Positions 1-9,386 of a stretch of 64,000 nucleotides of DNA are shown one piece after another. The stretch is from the NCBI RefSeq assembly GCF_002086635.1, contig NZ_MVHD01000006.1:103199-167198 (forward strand), read 5' to 3'. Position 1 is the first letter of the stretch; each line of letters starts with the position of its first letter. Source of the DNA: Mycobacterium alsense. Its GTDB lineage: Bacteria; Actinomycetota; Actinomycetes; Mycobacteriales; Mycobacteriaceae. The translations under genes were made by a program, and so were the position numbers. Below the pieces are notes generated by a model, which had not been told where the DNA came from, did not search any database, and saw only the letters and a program-made list of their open reading frames with translations.

Positions 1-1350
1 CGCGAGGGCGAGGTGGAGGGGGATCAGTGTTTCCTCCCTGCTGCCGTACAGCCGCTCGAGTTGTAGGTGCTGCATCGGGCCCAGCGCACGTGAGCCGGTG
101 CGGAACTTGTCGTCGACCGTCGGCTTGACGCACCAGACCGTGGTGTCCCAGTTGCCGGCGTAGTAGCGCATGCCGGGCAGGAAGGAAACCTTGCGCGGGA
201 ACAGGTTTCCGATGACCACGACGGAGACCAAGACCGCGAACAGCACGACGGGCCACGGCCCGGTCAGGTCGGACAGGCTCGTGCCCGCGTGCGCGACGAA
301 CAGCGACAGCACGCCGAAAATCATGAACACGTTCCACTCGAGCGGCACCCCCATCGGGAAGGCCAGCAGGATGTTCAGGTGGAACACGATCATCACGAAG
401 GCGGCGACGGCCGTCGGCCAGCCACCGCGGGAGAACAGCAACACCAGGGGCACCAACCCCTCCACCGCGGTCGAGAAGTGGGCGATGGCGCCCGCTAATG
501 CGCTGGGCCGCAGGTCATCCGGAAAGCGCCTGAACATCGAACGCTTGAGCGGCCCGGAGGGGATGAACGGGTTGTTCGCGAGCATCGTCGAGATCACGAA
601 CGGGAAGTGCTTGGTGAGCTTCGAGGCCGCCGCCCCCAGCCAGATCACCACGAAGACCAGTTTGGCCCCGACGATGATGTCGGCCCCGGAGAACAGGAAC
701 GCCAACGCCAGCGGCGCGTAGACCTCACCGCGGGCGGCAAGGAAGATCACCTTGTCGCGCAGGCTGATCACGGCCAGGACGGTCAGGACCGCGATGATCT
801 GCCGGGAGGGCAGCACCCCAATCGTGGTGCCCAGGGCGGGAACTGGGCCCGTGCCGTCGGACAACAGCGCGGTCACGAGCAATGCGAGAAGCGCCCCGTA
901 GAGCAGCGCGTCGAACGGAGTCCTGTTGTCGCCCTTCGTCAGCGGCACCCGCTCGGGCCAAGGCGGCAGCCGGATGGTGCCGGGCCGCAGCCAATACAGG
1001 ATCGAACCCATCGGCGGAAAGTAGCGCCCGGCCAGCGGCCCGAAACAGCAACCCAGGCCGACGACTTCGAACAGCATCGTGAACAGCACGACCTTTTCGA
1101 ACACGATCGGTTCCGACCACCACGCGCCGACGCCGGTGAAACCCCCGATGCCCGCGGTCGACCACGCGAACAGCCACCCGCCGAGGATGTACAGCGCGAT
1201 CTTCACGCCGTACATCACGTGCATCACCAGCGGGGTGCCGAAGCCGTTCTCGGCGATGTGGCGCGCCATCGGCACGATCCGCTGGGCGCGCGGTTGCTTG
1301 CTCCACTCGGCCACGTCGACGACGGGCAGATTCGGCTGGATGAACCCCAT
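1..1350 (-). CDS. DUF3556 family membrane protein (3' end outside window)
   Basis: An open minus-strand frame runs from an ATG at 1350 past the window edge. The protein begins MGFIQPNLPVVDVAEW and carries several hydrophobic segments (for example around GVKIALYILGGWLFAW and a later VAAFVMIVFHLNILLAF), so it is a multi-pass membrane protein. The sequence style matches the actinobacterial DUF3556 family, whose function is unknown to me. The start is supported by an AAGGAG Shine-Dalgarno about 6 bases upstream. At least 450 codons are present and the C-terminus is not seen. The gene points away from the tRNA-Lys region, so it is probably a separate unit. Confidence 0.75.
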   Translation of the reverse strand, partial: MGFIQPNLPVVDVAEWSKQPRAQRIVPMARHIAENGFGTPLVMHVMYGVKIALYILGGWLFAWSTAGIGGFTGVGAWWSEPIVFEKVVLFTMLFEVVGLGCCFGPLAGRYFPPMGSILYWLRPGTIRLPPWPERVPLTKGDNRTPFDALLYGALLALLVTALLSDGTGPVPALGTTIGVLPSRQIIAVLTVLAVISLRDKVIFLAARGEVYAPLALAFLFSGADIIVGAKLVFVVIWLGAAASKLTKHFPFVISTMLANNPFIPSGPLKRSMFRRFPDDLRPSALAGAIAHFSTAVEGLVPLVLLFSRGGWPTAVAAFVMIVFHLNILLAFPMGVPLEWNVFMIFGVLSLFVAHAGTSLSDLTGPWPVVLFAVLVSVVVIGNLFPRKVSFLPGMRYYAGNWDTTVWCVKPTVDDKFRTGSRALGPMQHLQLERLYGSREETLIPLHLALA

Positions 1351-1947
1351 GGCAGCTCCTTCGCGATGCAGCTCGTTTCAGGGGGCGCTTCACCAATTGC
1401 TGTGGAAAGAACCTACAGCCAACGACCGCGGGGCGCGTATGGATGAGGAACCGGAGTCCCCAGTGTCAGTTCCGGATGCGGATTTTCGCGCGCTGGGGCT
1501 GTGACGGAATTCATCGAATTCGAAGCGACCGCGCTCACCTAGCTCACGGGCGTGAACGGCCCTCGCCCGACGACCTTGGGTCGCTTGGACTCGACCCATC
1601 GAGTTGTGACCGGGTTGAACCACTCCCACGCGCCCCGCCAGCGCCACCGCACACCCTCGTGGTCGACCCATTGGCGCCCGCGTTGTGGGTCGCCGAGCAC
1701 ATCAACCTGGGTCACACTTCGAGATCGTAGCGGATTATTTGCATAGGAAACTATTGCATTAACACTTTATTAGAAACGAGATCGCCATCCTGGCGCCGGC
1801 ACGGATCCCACAAGGATGACGGACGAGGGCGTGCGCGCGCCTTGACGAGGGCGGGGCCTTGCAGGGTCCACGGTCGAATGCCGCGCGGGCAGCCACCAAA
1901 CGCGGTTCGGTGACGCGTGCTGGTCGAGTTGCGATGATGCTCTGAAG
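1351..1947. other. Non-coding stretch, no convincing gene
   Basis: About 600 bases lie between the start of the DUF3556 gene and tRNA-Lys. The short open frames here lack family resemblance and ribosome binding sites. The main structure is an AT-rich block near 1728-1790, conspicuous in this GC-rich genome, which may hold a promoter or a protein-binding site. I see no repeat or RNA gene in it. Confidence 0.5.
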
Positions 1948-2020
<73 letters not shown>

Positions 2021-2109
2021 GTCGGTCCAAGACCGCGTTTGCGACAATAACAGGCGCCCTGTCGCTGAGCGAAATCCCGGACCTTTTCCAGGATACCGAG
2101 CCCGGCCGA

Positions 2110-3348
2110 TCAAAACAGGGTGCCGCAGTAGGGCGCCCGCTCGGTGCCGAACGCGGCGTCGAGCTCCCGCAGCGCACCGTGGCGCAGCTCGGCGATGCGG
2201 CCGGCCCGGGCAAGTTGGGAGGCCCGGTGGGCACCCATGTAGATCGTCCCCAACTCCGACAGGCCGAGCTCGACGACCGCCGGCCCGTCGTGCGGTGTGC
2301 ACTTCCCGGCGCCGTCGCGCGCCTGAAGCAGGAACGTTCCCCCCGCCAGGTTGAGCGGGTCCGTCACTTCCAGCACCACGTCGACGTCGGCCGAGTAGGT
2401 GCGGGCTCCGAGCACCTCGGGCACGTCGTTGATCCGCACCCACAAAAAGTCGCTGCGGCCGGTGGTCCGCGCTGCGCGCTGGTCGCGCAGTTTGAGGGGA
2501 AGCGGATCGTCGACGGGCAGGTCGATCTCGACGTCGTCGAACATCTCCAACACCAGCAACGTCTCGAGCAGTTCGGTGTGCGCTTCGTCGGTGATGGGGC
2601 AGAAGTCCTCGACCACCACGTGGCCGAACGGCGGCCGAAACGCGTGCTTGGCCTCGCCGACGACGCGATAGGTCAGAAAGCCGTCGGGATGAATCGTGTA
2701 GTTCAGCGCGGAGCCGTTGCCGCGCTGCGTCGGCCTGTCTTCCAAAAAGTCGGCCCACCACGCGCTGTCCCGCTCGACGGCCCCAGGCGTTGTGGCGCAC
2801 CATCTTTCGTACAGTTCGGGTAGGACGTGCCGGGCCTCTGCGGCGTTGACCTCGCGCGCACGATTGGCATCCGGCGCGTCGCGCAGCTTCGCGAAGCGGC
2901 GGTCGATGCAGTATGAGTGCATGTAGCTGGCCACCCCGGCACCGAAACCGTCGTACATCGCGGTCTGGGTCGGAACGCCACAAACGATCGGGTAGCCGCG
3001 GTCCAGCAGGATGCCCAACCCCTGGGCGGACAGCTGCGCCCAGATCCCGGAACCCTGATGCGTCGACGCGACCGTGATCATCGTCAGCCACGCGGCGCGC
3101 AGGCTGGTGCCACCGGGAACGGTGAGCCGCGCGCGGTAGATGATCGACGTCCCCACCAGATTCGGGCGCTGCCCGTCGGAGACGTCCTCGGCGATCAGGA
3201 TGTCTTCGAGTTCGACCCGGCGCTTCCATGCCTCGACGTCCCGCGCGTCCACCGGATCCCCGAAGGCGCGAGCCTGGTTCTCATAGACCGCCTGCCAGTC
3301 ATCTTCGGTTGGATGTCTGATCCTGAGGGCGTCGTCCGTCGTCGTCAT
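2110..3348 (-). CDS. Eis-like GNAT acetyltransferase paralogue with altered active site
   Basis: The 412-residue protein aligns along its length with mycobacterial Eis (about 402 residues). It shares an N-terminal PTEDDW motif, DRRFA after the first GNAT fold, LHPDG- and YLGAHRAS-type segments in the rest, and a C-terminal Phe, which in Eis supplies the catalytic carboxylate. Two key places differ. The RFGYGPAT segment carrying the general-acid Tyr126 of Eis reads GFGAGVAS here, placing Ala at about residue 137. The arginine-rich acetyl-CoA pyrophosphate loop (THRRRGL) reads THQGSGI. Family membership is clear, but multi-site aminoglycoside acetylation by this protein is doubtful. The gene is transcribed divergently from the MMPL transporter, 128 bp away. 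Confidence 0.8.
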   Translation of the reverse strand: MTTTDDALRIRHPTEDDWQAVYENQARAFGDPVDARDVEAWKRRVELEDILIAEDVSDGQRPNLVGTSIIYRARLTVPGGTSLRAAWLTMITVASTHQGSGIWAQLSAQGLGILLDRGYPIVCGVPTQTAMYDGFGAGVASYMHSYCIDRRFAKLRDAPDANRAREVNAAEARHVLPELYERWCATTPGAVERDSAWWADFLEDRPTQRGNGSALNYTIHPDGFLTYRVVGEAKHAFRPPFGHVVVEDFCPITDEAHTELLETLLVLEMFDDVEIDLPVDDPLPLKLRDQRAARTTGRSDFLWVRINDVPEVLGARTYSADVDVVLEVTDPLNLAGGTFLLQARDGAGKCTPHDGPAVVELGLSELGTIYMGAHRASQLARAGRIAELRHGALRELDAAFGTERAPYCGTLF

Positions 3349-3476
3349 CGCTCATCCAATCCGCGGCTGGCCCAGCCAAACCGGCGCTCTGCACACCGAT
3401 ACCCGACTGTCAGAACGCCAAACCTCGCCACCGGCGGGTGGGTCAGGCGAGCGAGTTTGGGGTATAGCGATACGCC

Positions 3477-5837
3477 ATGCTGCCCGCATTCACCCGGCTT
3501 GCGATCGCCGCGCCGCGACGCATCATCGCGGTCGCGGTGTTGGCCCTGCTGGGGGCGGCGATCTTCGGCATTCCGGTGGTCAACGGCCTGTCGGGCGGCG
3601 GCTTCCAAGACCCCACCTCGGAGTCCGCGCGGGCGACCGAACTCCTGCGCGACCGGTTCGACCAAACCGATCAGCACATGATGATCGCGGTGACGGCGCC
3701 GGCCGGCGCCCGCGGCGCCGAGGCCCGCGGCGTGGCCACCGACATCGTCGAGCACCTGAACCGGTCGCCGTGGGTCCTGAACGTGTCTTCGGCGTGGACG
3801 TCACCGCCGCAGGTCGCCGCGCAGCTGGTCAGCAAGGACGGCAGGTCCGGATTGATCGTGGCCGGCCTGAAGGGCGGCGAGAACGACGCGCAGAAGTATG
3901 CCAGCGCCCTGACCAGCGAATTGGTGCACGACCGCGACGGCGTCACCCTGCGGGCCGGCGGCATGGCCGTGGCGTACGCGCAGATCAACGAGCAGAACGC
4001 GCGGGACCTGGTGTTGATGGAGTCGATCGCGATCCCGCTGAGCTTCGCGGTGCTGGTCTGGGTGCTCGGCGGGGTGGTGGCGGCCGCGCTGCCGATCGCG
4101 TTGGGCGGGCTGACCATTGCCCTGACGATGTCGGTGTTGCGGCTGATCAGCTTCGCGACCGACGTCTCGACCTACGCCCTGGACCTGAGCATCGCGATGG
4201 GCCTGGCGCTGGCGATCGACTACAACCTGCTGATCATCAGCCGCTACCGCGAGGAGCTGGCGCGGTGTGCCGGTCGGGACGTGGCGCTGTTGCGGACCAT
4301 GGCGACCGCCGGTCGGACCGTGCTGTTCTCCGCCACCACCGTCGGGCTGTCGATGGCGGTGATGGCGGTCTTCCCGATGTACTTCCTGAAGTCGTCCGCC
4401 TACACCATCGTCGCTACCGCGGCCATCGTCGCGATCGCGTCCATCGTGGTGACACCGGCGGCGCTCGCGCTGCTGGGCCCCCGGCTCGACGCGCTGGACG
4501 TGCGCCGGTGGCTGGCGCGCCGGACACCCCCGCGGGCGAAGTCGTGGCGCGACCACGCGCACAAGCCGGTCTATTCGTTGTTCTGGTATCGATCGACCAA
4601 ATTCGTGCTGCGTCACGCCGCGCCGCTCGGGCTGAGCGTCGTCGCGCTGATGCTGCTGCTGGGCGCCCCGTTCCTCGGGGTGAAGTGGGGTTTTCCGGAC
4701 GAGCGGGTGCTGCCTCGTTCGGCGTCGGCGCGCCAGGTCGCCGACATGTTGGACAACGATTTCGGCAACGGGCTGGGGACCTCGGTGTCGGTGGTCGTCC
4801 CCGACGCGCACGGTGTGACGCCCGCCGACCTGGAGCGCTACGCGGCCGACCTGTCGCGCGTGCCCGACGTGTCGGCGGTCACCGCCCCGACCGCGACGTT
4901 CGCCGGCGGACGCCCGGTGGGACCGCCGGCGGCGGCGACCGGCATCGCCGGAGGCAGCGCGTTCCTCACCGTGGCCACCACCGCGCCCCTGTACTCGCAG
5001 GCCTCCAACACCCAGCTCGACCGATTGCATCAGGTCGCCGGGCCGGCGGGGCGGTCGGTGGAGCTGACCGGGCTGGCGCAGATCAACCGCGACAGCGTGG
5101 ACGCGATCAGCAGGGGGCTGCCCACCACGCTGGCCCTGATCGCCGTCATCACCTTCGCGCTGCTGTTCTTGCTCACCGGCAGCGTGGTGATACCGCTGCA
5201 GGCATTGGTGTGCAACGTGTTGTCACTGACCGCGGCGTTCGGCGCGATGGTGTGGATCTTCCAGGACGGCCACCTCGGCGCGCTGGGCACCACCCCCAAC
5301 GGGACGCTGAACGCCAACATCCCGGTGTTGTTGTTCTGCATCGCTTTTGGGTTGGCCATGGATTACGAGGTGTTCCTGGTCTCGCGGATCCACGAGTACT
5401 GGCGGGCCTCGTTGGCCTCGCGCGAGGCGCGACCCGGCGCGGTGGAGGCTCACGCCGCCACCGACGAGAGCACGGCGTTGGGCATCGCCGGCATCGGCCG
5501 GGTGGTCACCACCGCCGCGGTGGTGATGTCGATTTCGTTCGCCGCCCTGATCCCCGCGCACGTGTCGTTCATGCGCATGCTCGGCCTCGGCCTGACGCTG
5601 GCGGTGCTGGCCGACGCCACCCTGGTGCGAATGGTGCTGGTGCCGGCCTTCATTCACCTGCTCGGCCGGTGGAGCTGGTGGGCGCCGAAACCACTGGCCC
5701 GGCTGCATGAACGGTTGGCGATGGGTGAGGGCGGCGCCGACGAGGTGGGGCGGCGGCGCTGGGCCGCCGACGCGCCCAGCCGTCGGGGCCCGCTGATCAA
5801 GAGGTGGCCCACCGGGGCCGTGACGGGCCGTGGCTAG
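3477..5837 (+). CDS. MMPL family RND transporter
   Basis: The 786-residue integral membrane protein has two MMPL repeats. Each begins with a transmembrane helix and an extracytoplasmic loop (residues 1-350 and 370-740), and a polar tail follows. The N-terminal loop has the GGGF-P motif of the family. Paired Asp-Tyr residues lie in DYNLLIISRYRE (D248-Y249) and DYEVFLVSRIHE (D629-Y630), matching the proton-relay pairs known in MmpL3. It probably exports a lipid or small amphiphile, but the substrate cannot be read from the sequence. No Shine-Dalgarno precedes the ATG. A TATAGC-like -10 element 8 bases upstream suggests a leaderless transcript. Its stop overlaps the next gene by 8 bp, so the two are probably co-expressed. 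Confidence 0.88.
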   Translation: MLPAFTRLAIAAPRRIIAVAVLALLGAAIFGIPVVNGLSGGGFQDPTSESARATELLRDRFDQTDQHMMIAVTAPAGARGAEARGVATDIVEHLNRSPWVLNVSSAWTSPPQVAAQLVSKDGRSGLIVAGLKGGENDAQKYASALTSELVHDRDGVTLRAGGMAVAYAQINEQNARDLVLMESIAIPLSFAVLVWVLGGVVAAALPIALGGLTIALTMSVLRLISFATDVSTYALDLSIAMGLALAIDYNLLIISRYREELARCAGRDVALLRTMATAGRTVLFSATTVGLSMAVMAVFPMYFLKSSAYTIVATAAIVAIASIVVTPAALALLGPRLDALDVRRWLARRTPPRAKSWRDHAHKPVYSLFWYRSTKFVLRHAAPLGLSVVALMLLLGAPFLGVKWGFPDERVLPRSASARQVADMLDNDFGNGLGTSVSVVVPDAHGVTPADLERYAADLSRVPDVSAVTAPTATFAGGRPVGPPAAATGIAGGSAFLTVATTAPLYSQASNTQLDRLHQVAGPAGRSVELTGLAQINRDSVDAISRGLPTTLALIAVITFALLFLLTGSVVIPLQALVCNVLSLTAAFGAMVWIFQDGHLGALGTTPNGTLNANIPVLLFCIAFGLAMDYEVFLVSRIHEYWRASLASREARPGAVEAHAATDESTALGIAGIGRVVTTAAVVMSISFAALIPAHVSFMRMLGLGLTLAVLADATLVRMVLVPAFIHLLGRWSWWAPKPLARLHERLAMGEGGADEVGRRRWAADAPSRRGPLIKRWPTGAVTGRG

Positions 5838-6732
5838 CGCGCAGATCGCCGCCCTGCTCGCATTGGCTTCCGCGCTGTGCATCGCGATCGGCGACGTGCT
5901 GCAGCAACGAGCGGCCCACTGCATCGCCGACAGGTCGGCCGGCAACGTCGAGCTGTTCGCCAACCTGCTGCGCAGCCAGCGCTGGTGGTGGGGCGCGCTG
6001 CTGCTCGCGGCGAGCATTGCGTTGCAGGCGGCCGCGCTGAGCCGCGGTTCGGTGCTGCTGGTGCAGGCGCTGCTCATGCTGTCGCTGCTGTTCGCGTTGC
6101 CGGTAAATGCCAGGCTGTCGAAGCGCGCGGTGAGCGCAGACGAGTGGTTCTGGGCCGGCCTGCTCACCGCCTCGGTGATCGTGATCGTCGTCGTCGGCGA
6201 TCCGCAGGCCGGCCGTTCCAGCGCATCGCTGGGCACTTGGGCGGCGGTGGCCGCGGTGTTGGGGCCGCTGTTCGTCGCATGCGTTGTGGCGGCCCGGATT
6301 TGGGGCGGCCCCGTGGCCGCGTTGCTCTTGGCGTTGGTGTCGGGTTCGCTGTGGGGCGTCTTCGCGGTGCTGACCAAGGAGGTCGTCGCCCGGCTCGGCG
6401 ACGGCGCATTGGCGGTGGCCGGGACACCCGAGCTGTATGCGTGGCTTTTGGCCGCCGCCGGGGGTTTCGCGTTCAGCCAGTTGGCTTTCCGGGCCGGGCC
6501 GCTGACGGCGTCGATGCCGGCCCTGCAGATGTCGCAGCCGGTGGTGGCGGCGGCGCTGGGCGTCGTCGTGCTCGACGAGACCCTCGACACGGGCCGTGCC
6601 GAGGTCGTCGCCCTGGCGGTGGCGGCGCTGGTGATGGCGGCGGCGATCGTGAAACTCGCGCGCGTCGAGGCCGTCGCCACCCGCCGCAGGGTCGACGCGA
6701 AGCGCCACGGGCCGGTGAGTCAGTCGGCGTAA
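5830..6732 (+). CDS. DMT/EamA-type membrane transporter
   Basis: The 300-residue protein is almost entirely hydrophobic, with about nine or ten helices, and has the internal-duplication look of the drug/metabolite transporter superfamily. The second half has the [13 protein letters not shown] segment typical of EamA domains, and the C-terminus is Arg-rich and cytoplasmic. The GTG start lies inside the end of the MMPL gene (8-bp overlap), implying translational coupling. The substrate is unknown. Confidence 0.75.
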   Translation: MASAQIAALLALASALCIAIGDVLQQRAAHCIADRSAGNVELFANLLRSQRWWWGALLLAASIALQAAALSRGSVLLVQALLMLSLLFALPVNARLSKRAVSADEWFWAGLLTASVIVIVVVGDPQAGRSSASLGTWAAVAAVLGPLFVACVVAARIWGGPVAALLLALVSGSLWGVFAVLTKEVVARLGDGALAVAGTPELYAWLLAAAGGFAFSQLAFRAGPLTASMPALQMSQPVVAAALGVVVLDETLDTGRAEVVALAVAALVMAAAIVKLARVEAVATRRRVDAKRHGPVSQSA

Positions 6733-6765
6733 ATCACGCCTTGGCCTCGTCGGCCCGTCTGCCCA

Positions 6766-6792
6766 TTGTGGGGGGACAAAACCCATTACAAT
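6766..6792 (+). promoter_or_regulatory. Candidate sigma-A-type promoter for lppS
   Basis: A TACAAT -10 hexamer (6787-6792) lies 62 bases before the lppS ATG. A TTGTGG element starts at 6766, giving a 15-bp spacer, short of the ideal 17. The -10 match is good for a GC-rich mycobacterium. The call rests on sequence alone. Confidence 0.4.
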
Positions 6793-6854
6793 GCTTCCAC
6801 TGTTTCTGGTCAGCGGTGACCAACCCAAGCGGATCGAATCGGAAGGCCTGCTCG

Positions 6855-8051
6855 ATGACGCCTTTGCTCAGACACCGATCATTGCTGTTTATTGCCATGA
6901 TTGTGTTTGCTGTGGTTGGTGTTTCGTGCAGTGACAAACACACCGCCGCGCCGCCGAGGGTGATCTTCGACAAGGGCACGCCCTTCGGCGACCTGCTGGT
7001 TCCCAAGCTCACGTCCTCGGTCAGCGACGGCGCCGTCGGCGTCACGGTGGACGCACCGGTGACGGTGAGCGTCGCCTCCGGCGTGCTCGGGTCGGTGACG
7101 ATGGTCAACGAGAACGGCCGGTCGATCAGCGGGCAGCTCAGCCCCGACGGGCTGCGCTGGTCGACCACCGAGCAGCTGGGCTACAACAGGCGCTACACGC
7201 TGAGCGTGAAGGCGCTGGGGCTCGGTGGCGCGGCGACCCGGCAGATGACCTTTCAGACCAGTTCGCCGGCGCACCTGACGATGCCGTACGTCAGCCCCGC
7301 CGACGGCGAGGTGACCGGCGTCGGCCAGCCGGTGGCGATCCGCTTCGACGAGAACATCACCGACCGCGCCGCCGCCCAGAAGGCCATCAAGATCACCACC
7401 AACCCCCCCGTGGAGGGCGCGTTCTACTGGCTGACGAACCGCGAAGTGCGTTGGCGCCCAGAGCATTTCTGGAAGCCGGGCACGACGGTCGATGTGGCGG
7501 TCAACACCTACGGCGTCGATCTGGGCGACGGGATGTTCGGTGAGGACAACGTCAAGACGCACTTCACCATCGGCGACGAGGTCATCTCGACCGCCGACGA
7601 CACCACCAAGACGGTGACCGTGCGGGTCAACGGCGAGGTCGTCAGGACCATGCCGACCTCGATGGGCAAGGACAGCACCCCGACGGCCAACGGGGTCTAC
7701 ATCATCGGCGCGCGATTCAAGCACATCATCATGGATTCCTCGACCTACGGTGTTCCGGTCAACTCGCCCAACGGATATCGCACCGAGGTCGAGTGGGCCA
7801 CCCAGATGTCCTACAGCGGCGTGTTCGTGCATTCGGCGCCGTGGTCCGTCGGCGCACAGGGCCACACCAACACCAGCCACGGGTGCCTGAACGTGAGCCC
7901 GAGCAACGCCGAATGGTTCTACGAGCACAGCAAGAGCGGCGACATCGTCGAGGTGGTGCACACCGTGGGCCCGACGCTCCCGGGCACCGAGGGGCTGGGG
8001 GACTGGAACATCCCGTGGCCGGTGTGGAAGGCGGGCAACGCCGACACCTGA
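6855..8051 (+). CDS. lppS: L,D-transpeptidase LppS (LdtMt2 orthologue)
   Basis: The 398-residue protein closely matches M. tuberculosis Rv2518c (LdtMt2). That enzyme makes 3-3 cross-links in peptidoglycan outside the membrane and is inhibited by carbapenems. A short N-terminal hydrophobic segment ends in VVGVSC, a lipoprotein-like cysteine, although the -3 position (Gly) is not ideal. Two immunoglobulin-like domains follow (about 35-135 and 136-240), then the YkuD catalytic domain (about 250-375). The active site is H326 in SGVFVH and SHGCLN with H342 and the nucleophile C344. The ATG at 6855 was chosen because the signal segment starts there. A longer upstream reading would run through the DMT gene in the wrong frame. 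Confidence 0.95.
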   Translation: MTPLLRHRSLLFIAMIVFAVVGVSCSDKHTAAPPRVIFDKGTPFGDLLVPKLTSSVSDGAVGVTVDAPVTVSVASGVLGSVTMVNENGRSISGQLSPDGLRWSTTEQLGYNRRYTLSVKALGLGGAATRQMTFQTSSPAHLTMPYVSPADGEVTGVGQPVAIRFDENITDRAAAQKAIKITTNPPVEGAFYWLTNREVRWRPEHFWKPGTTVDVAVNTYGVDLGDGMFGEDNVKTHFTIGDEVISTADDTTKTVTVRVNGEVVRTMPTSMGKDSTPTANGVYIIGARFKHIIMDSSTYGVPVNSPNGYRTEVEWATQMSYSGVFVHSAPWSVGAQGHTNTSHGCLNVSPSNAEWFYEHSKSGDIVEVVHTVGPTLPGTEGLGDWNIPWPVWKAGNADT

Positions 8052-8258
8052 CGGGTTCCGCGAAAGTGCCGGGCGGGGACCACGCACCAGCTTGCCGAAA
8101 TGGCGAGCGGCGGAACGCAACTCCGTGCTCGTACCGTTAGCCACCTTTACCTCAATAGTGATTCACGCGTCGGGGTTCGGTTTGTATCGTTGAAACATGA
8201 AGAGAATGGCTTTTCACGCAACCGACCCCTTGCGGGGTCTGCAGGTTTAGGTCCTGGT

Positions 8259-8489
8259 ATGACCCTGGCAATCCCTGCGCCGCGTCATGAAGCGGAGATG
8301 AGCCACAGCACGACCGCGCCCACTCGGATCGACGCCATAGCGTGGGCGGCCAAGACCCTTCTCGCCGCGATCAAGCCGCGTTGGCGACCCGCCGAAGAGG
8401 ACGTCGTGCTGGTGGCGATCACGGTGATCCTGGTAGCCCTCGGATCCATGATCCTGCTGGGCGCCGGGGCGATCCTGACCATGGGTTAG
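8259..8489 (+). CDS. Small single-pass membrane protein, hypothetical
   Basis: The 76-residue frame has a basic amphipathic N-terminal half and a strong hydrophobic helix near the C-terminus (residues about 48-72, LVAITVILVALG then SMILLGAGAIL). Third-position GC is high, as in real genes here. It lies in the position of the small Rv2517c gene beside lppS in M. tuberculosis, so it may be that orthologue, but I cannot confirm the match. An internal ATG at 8299 is an alternative start. Function is unknown. Confidence 0.5.
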   Translation: MTLAIPAPRHEAEMSHSTTAPTRIDAIAWAAKTLLAAIKPRWRPAEEDVVLVAITVILVALGSMILLGAGAILTMG

Positions 8490-8516
8490 GGGAGCAGTCA
8501 TTACACCTCTGACCGG

Positions 8517-8593
8517 TGGGGTGAGTGACGGGACTCGAACCCGCGACCCCCAGGATCACAACCTGGTGCTCTACCAACTGAACTACACTCACC
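8517..8593 (-). tRNA. tRNA-His (GTG)
   Basis: On the minus strand the acceptor stem GTGAGTG pairs with CACTCAC, preceded by the extra G-1 typical of tRNA-His, which pairs with C73. The anticodon loop TTGTGAT gives anticodon GTG, and the T arm contains GGTTCGAGTCC. The 3' CCA is encoded. It lies just downstream of orn on the same strand, as I recall for the M. tuberculosis locus. Confidence 0.97.
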
Positions 8594-8644
8594 ATGCCCG
8601 CGAGCCGGCGCCCCGATGGGGCCAGCGAGCGGCGACTGTCGATA

Positions 8645-9292
8645 CTAACCGCTCGGTGGCCCGGTGTCCGAATCGGTTTTTCGGGGCGCGTTCTCTGCGC
8701 CCTGGAGACTGGCGGCCACCGTCTCGATTTCGCTGGTAGACGGCCCCGGCGGGGGCACGAACGCGGTCCGCCGGTAGTACTGCAGCTCGCGGATGGATTC
8801 GTGGATGTCGGCCAGCGCCCGGTGGGACAGGCCCTTGGCCGGCTGGCCGTAGTAAATCCGCGGATACCAACGCCGGCACAGTTCCTTGATCGAGCTGACG
8901 TCGATCATCCGGTAGTGCAGGTAGGAATTCAGCTTCGGCATGTCGCGGGCGATGAACGACCGATCGGTGGCGATCGAGTTGCCGGCCAGCGGCGCCGTCT
9001 TGGGTTGCTTGACGTGGGTGCTGACGTAGTCCATCACCATCGCCTCGGCGGTCGCGAGGTCGACCGTGGAGGCCCTGACCTCGTCGATGAGCCCCGAGCG
9101 GGAGTGCATTTCGGCGACCACGTCGATCATCGACGACAGCGCGGCGTCGTCGGCGTGGATCACCACGTCCACGCCGTCGCCGAGAACGTTGAGCTCGGCG
9201 TCGGTGACCAGGACCGCGATTTCGATCAACCTGTCCGAGACCAGATCCAGCCCGGTCATCTCGCAGTCGATCCACACCAGTTCGTCGCGCAC
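8645..9292 (-). CDS. orn: Oligoribonuclease
   Basis: The 215-residue DEDDh 3'-5' exonuclease degrades 2-5-nt RNA fragments, including pGpG, in the cytoplasm. The Exo I motif [10 protein letters not shown] supplies D9 and E11. The middle segment [17 protein letters not shown] and the C-terminal [11 protein letters not shown] match Orn closely. The GTG at 9292 gives exactly the length of the M. tuberculosis protein and the start MRDELVW. A GTG three codons upstream (9301) is also possible, and neither has a clear ribosome binding site. It is transcribed divergently from the DUF853 ATPase. Confidence 0.95.
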   Translation of the reverse strand: MRDELVWIDCEMTGLDLVSDRLIEIAVLVTDAELNVLGDGVDVVIHADDAALSSMIDVVAEMHSRSGLIDEVRASTVDLATAEAMVMDYVSTHVKQPKTAPLAGNSIATDRSFIARDMPKLNSYLHYRMIDVSSIKELCRRWYPRIYYGQPAKGLSHRALADIHESIRELQYYRRTAFVPPPGPSTSEIETVAASLQGAENAPRKTDSDTGPPSG

Positions 9293-9386
9293 AGCGCTCA
9301 CACTAAGCCCACGCGGGCCCTGCCTCCGCCTCCCCCTGGCAAGTAGTGTGAGCGTTGCCGGGACTGCGGAGAGGGGGCCTAGCACG

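Noticed and set aside
5877..6854. N-terminal extension of lppS through the DMT gene
   Set aside because: The frame is open only because of GC bias. The signal-like segment begins at 6855, and the DMT protein occupies the other frame.
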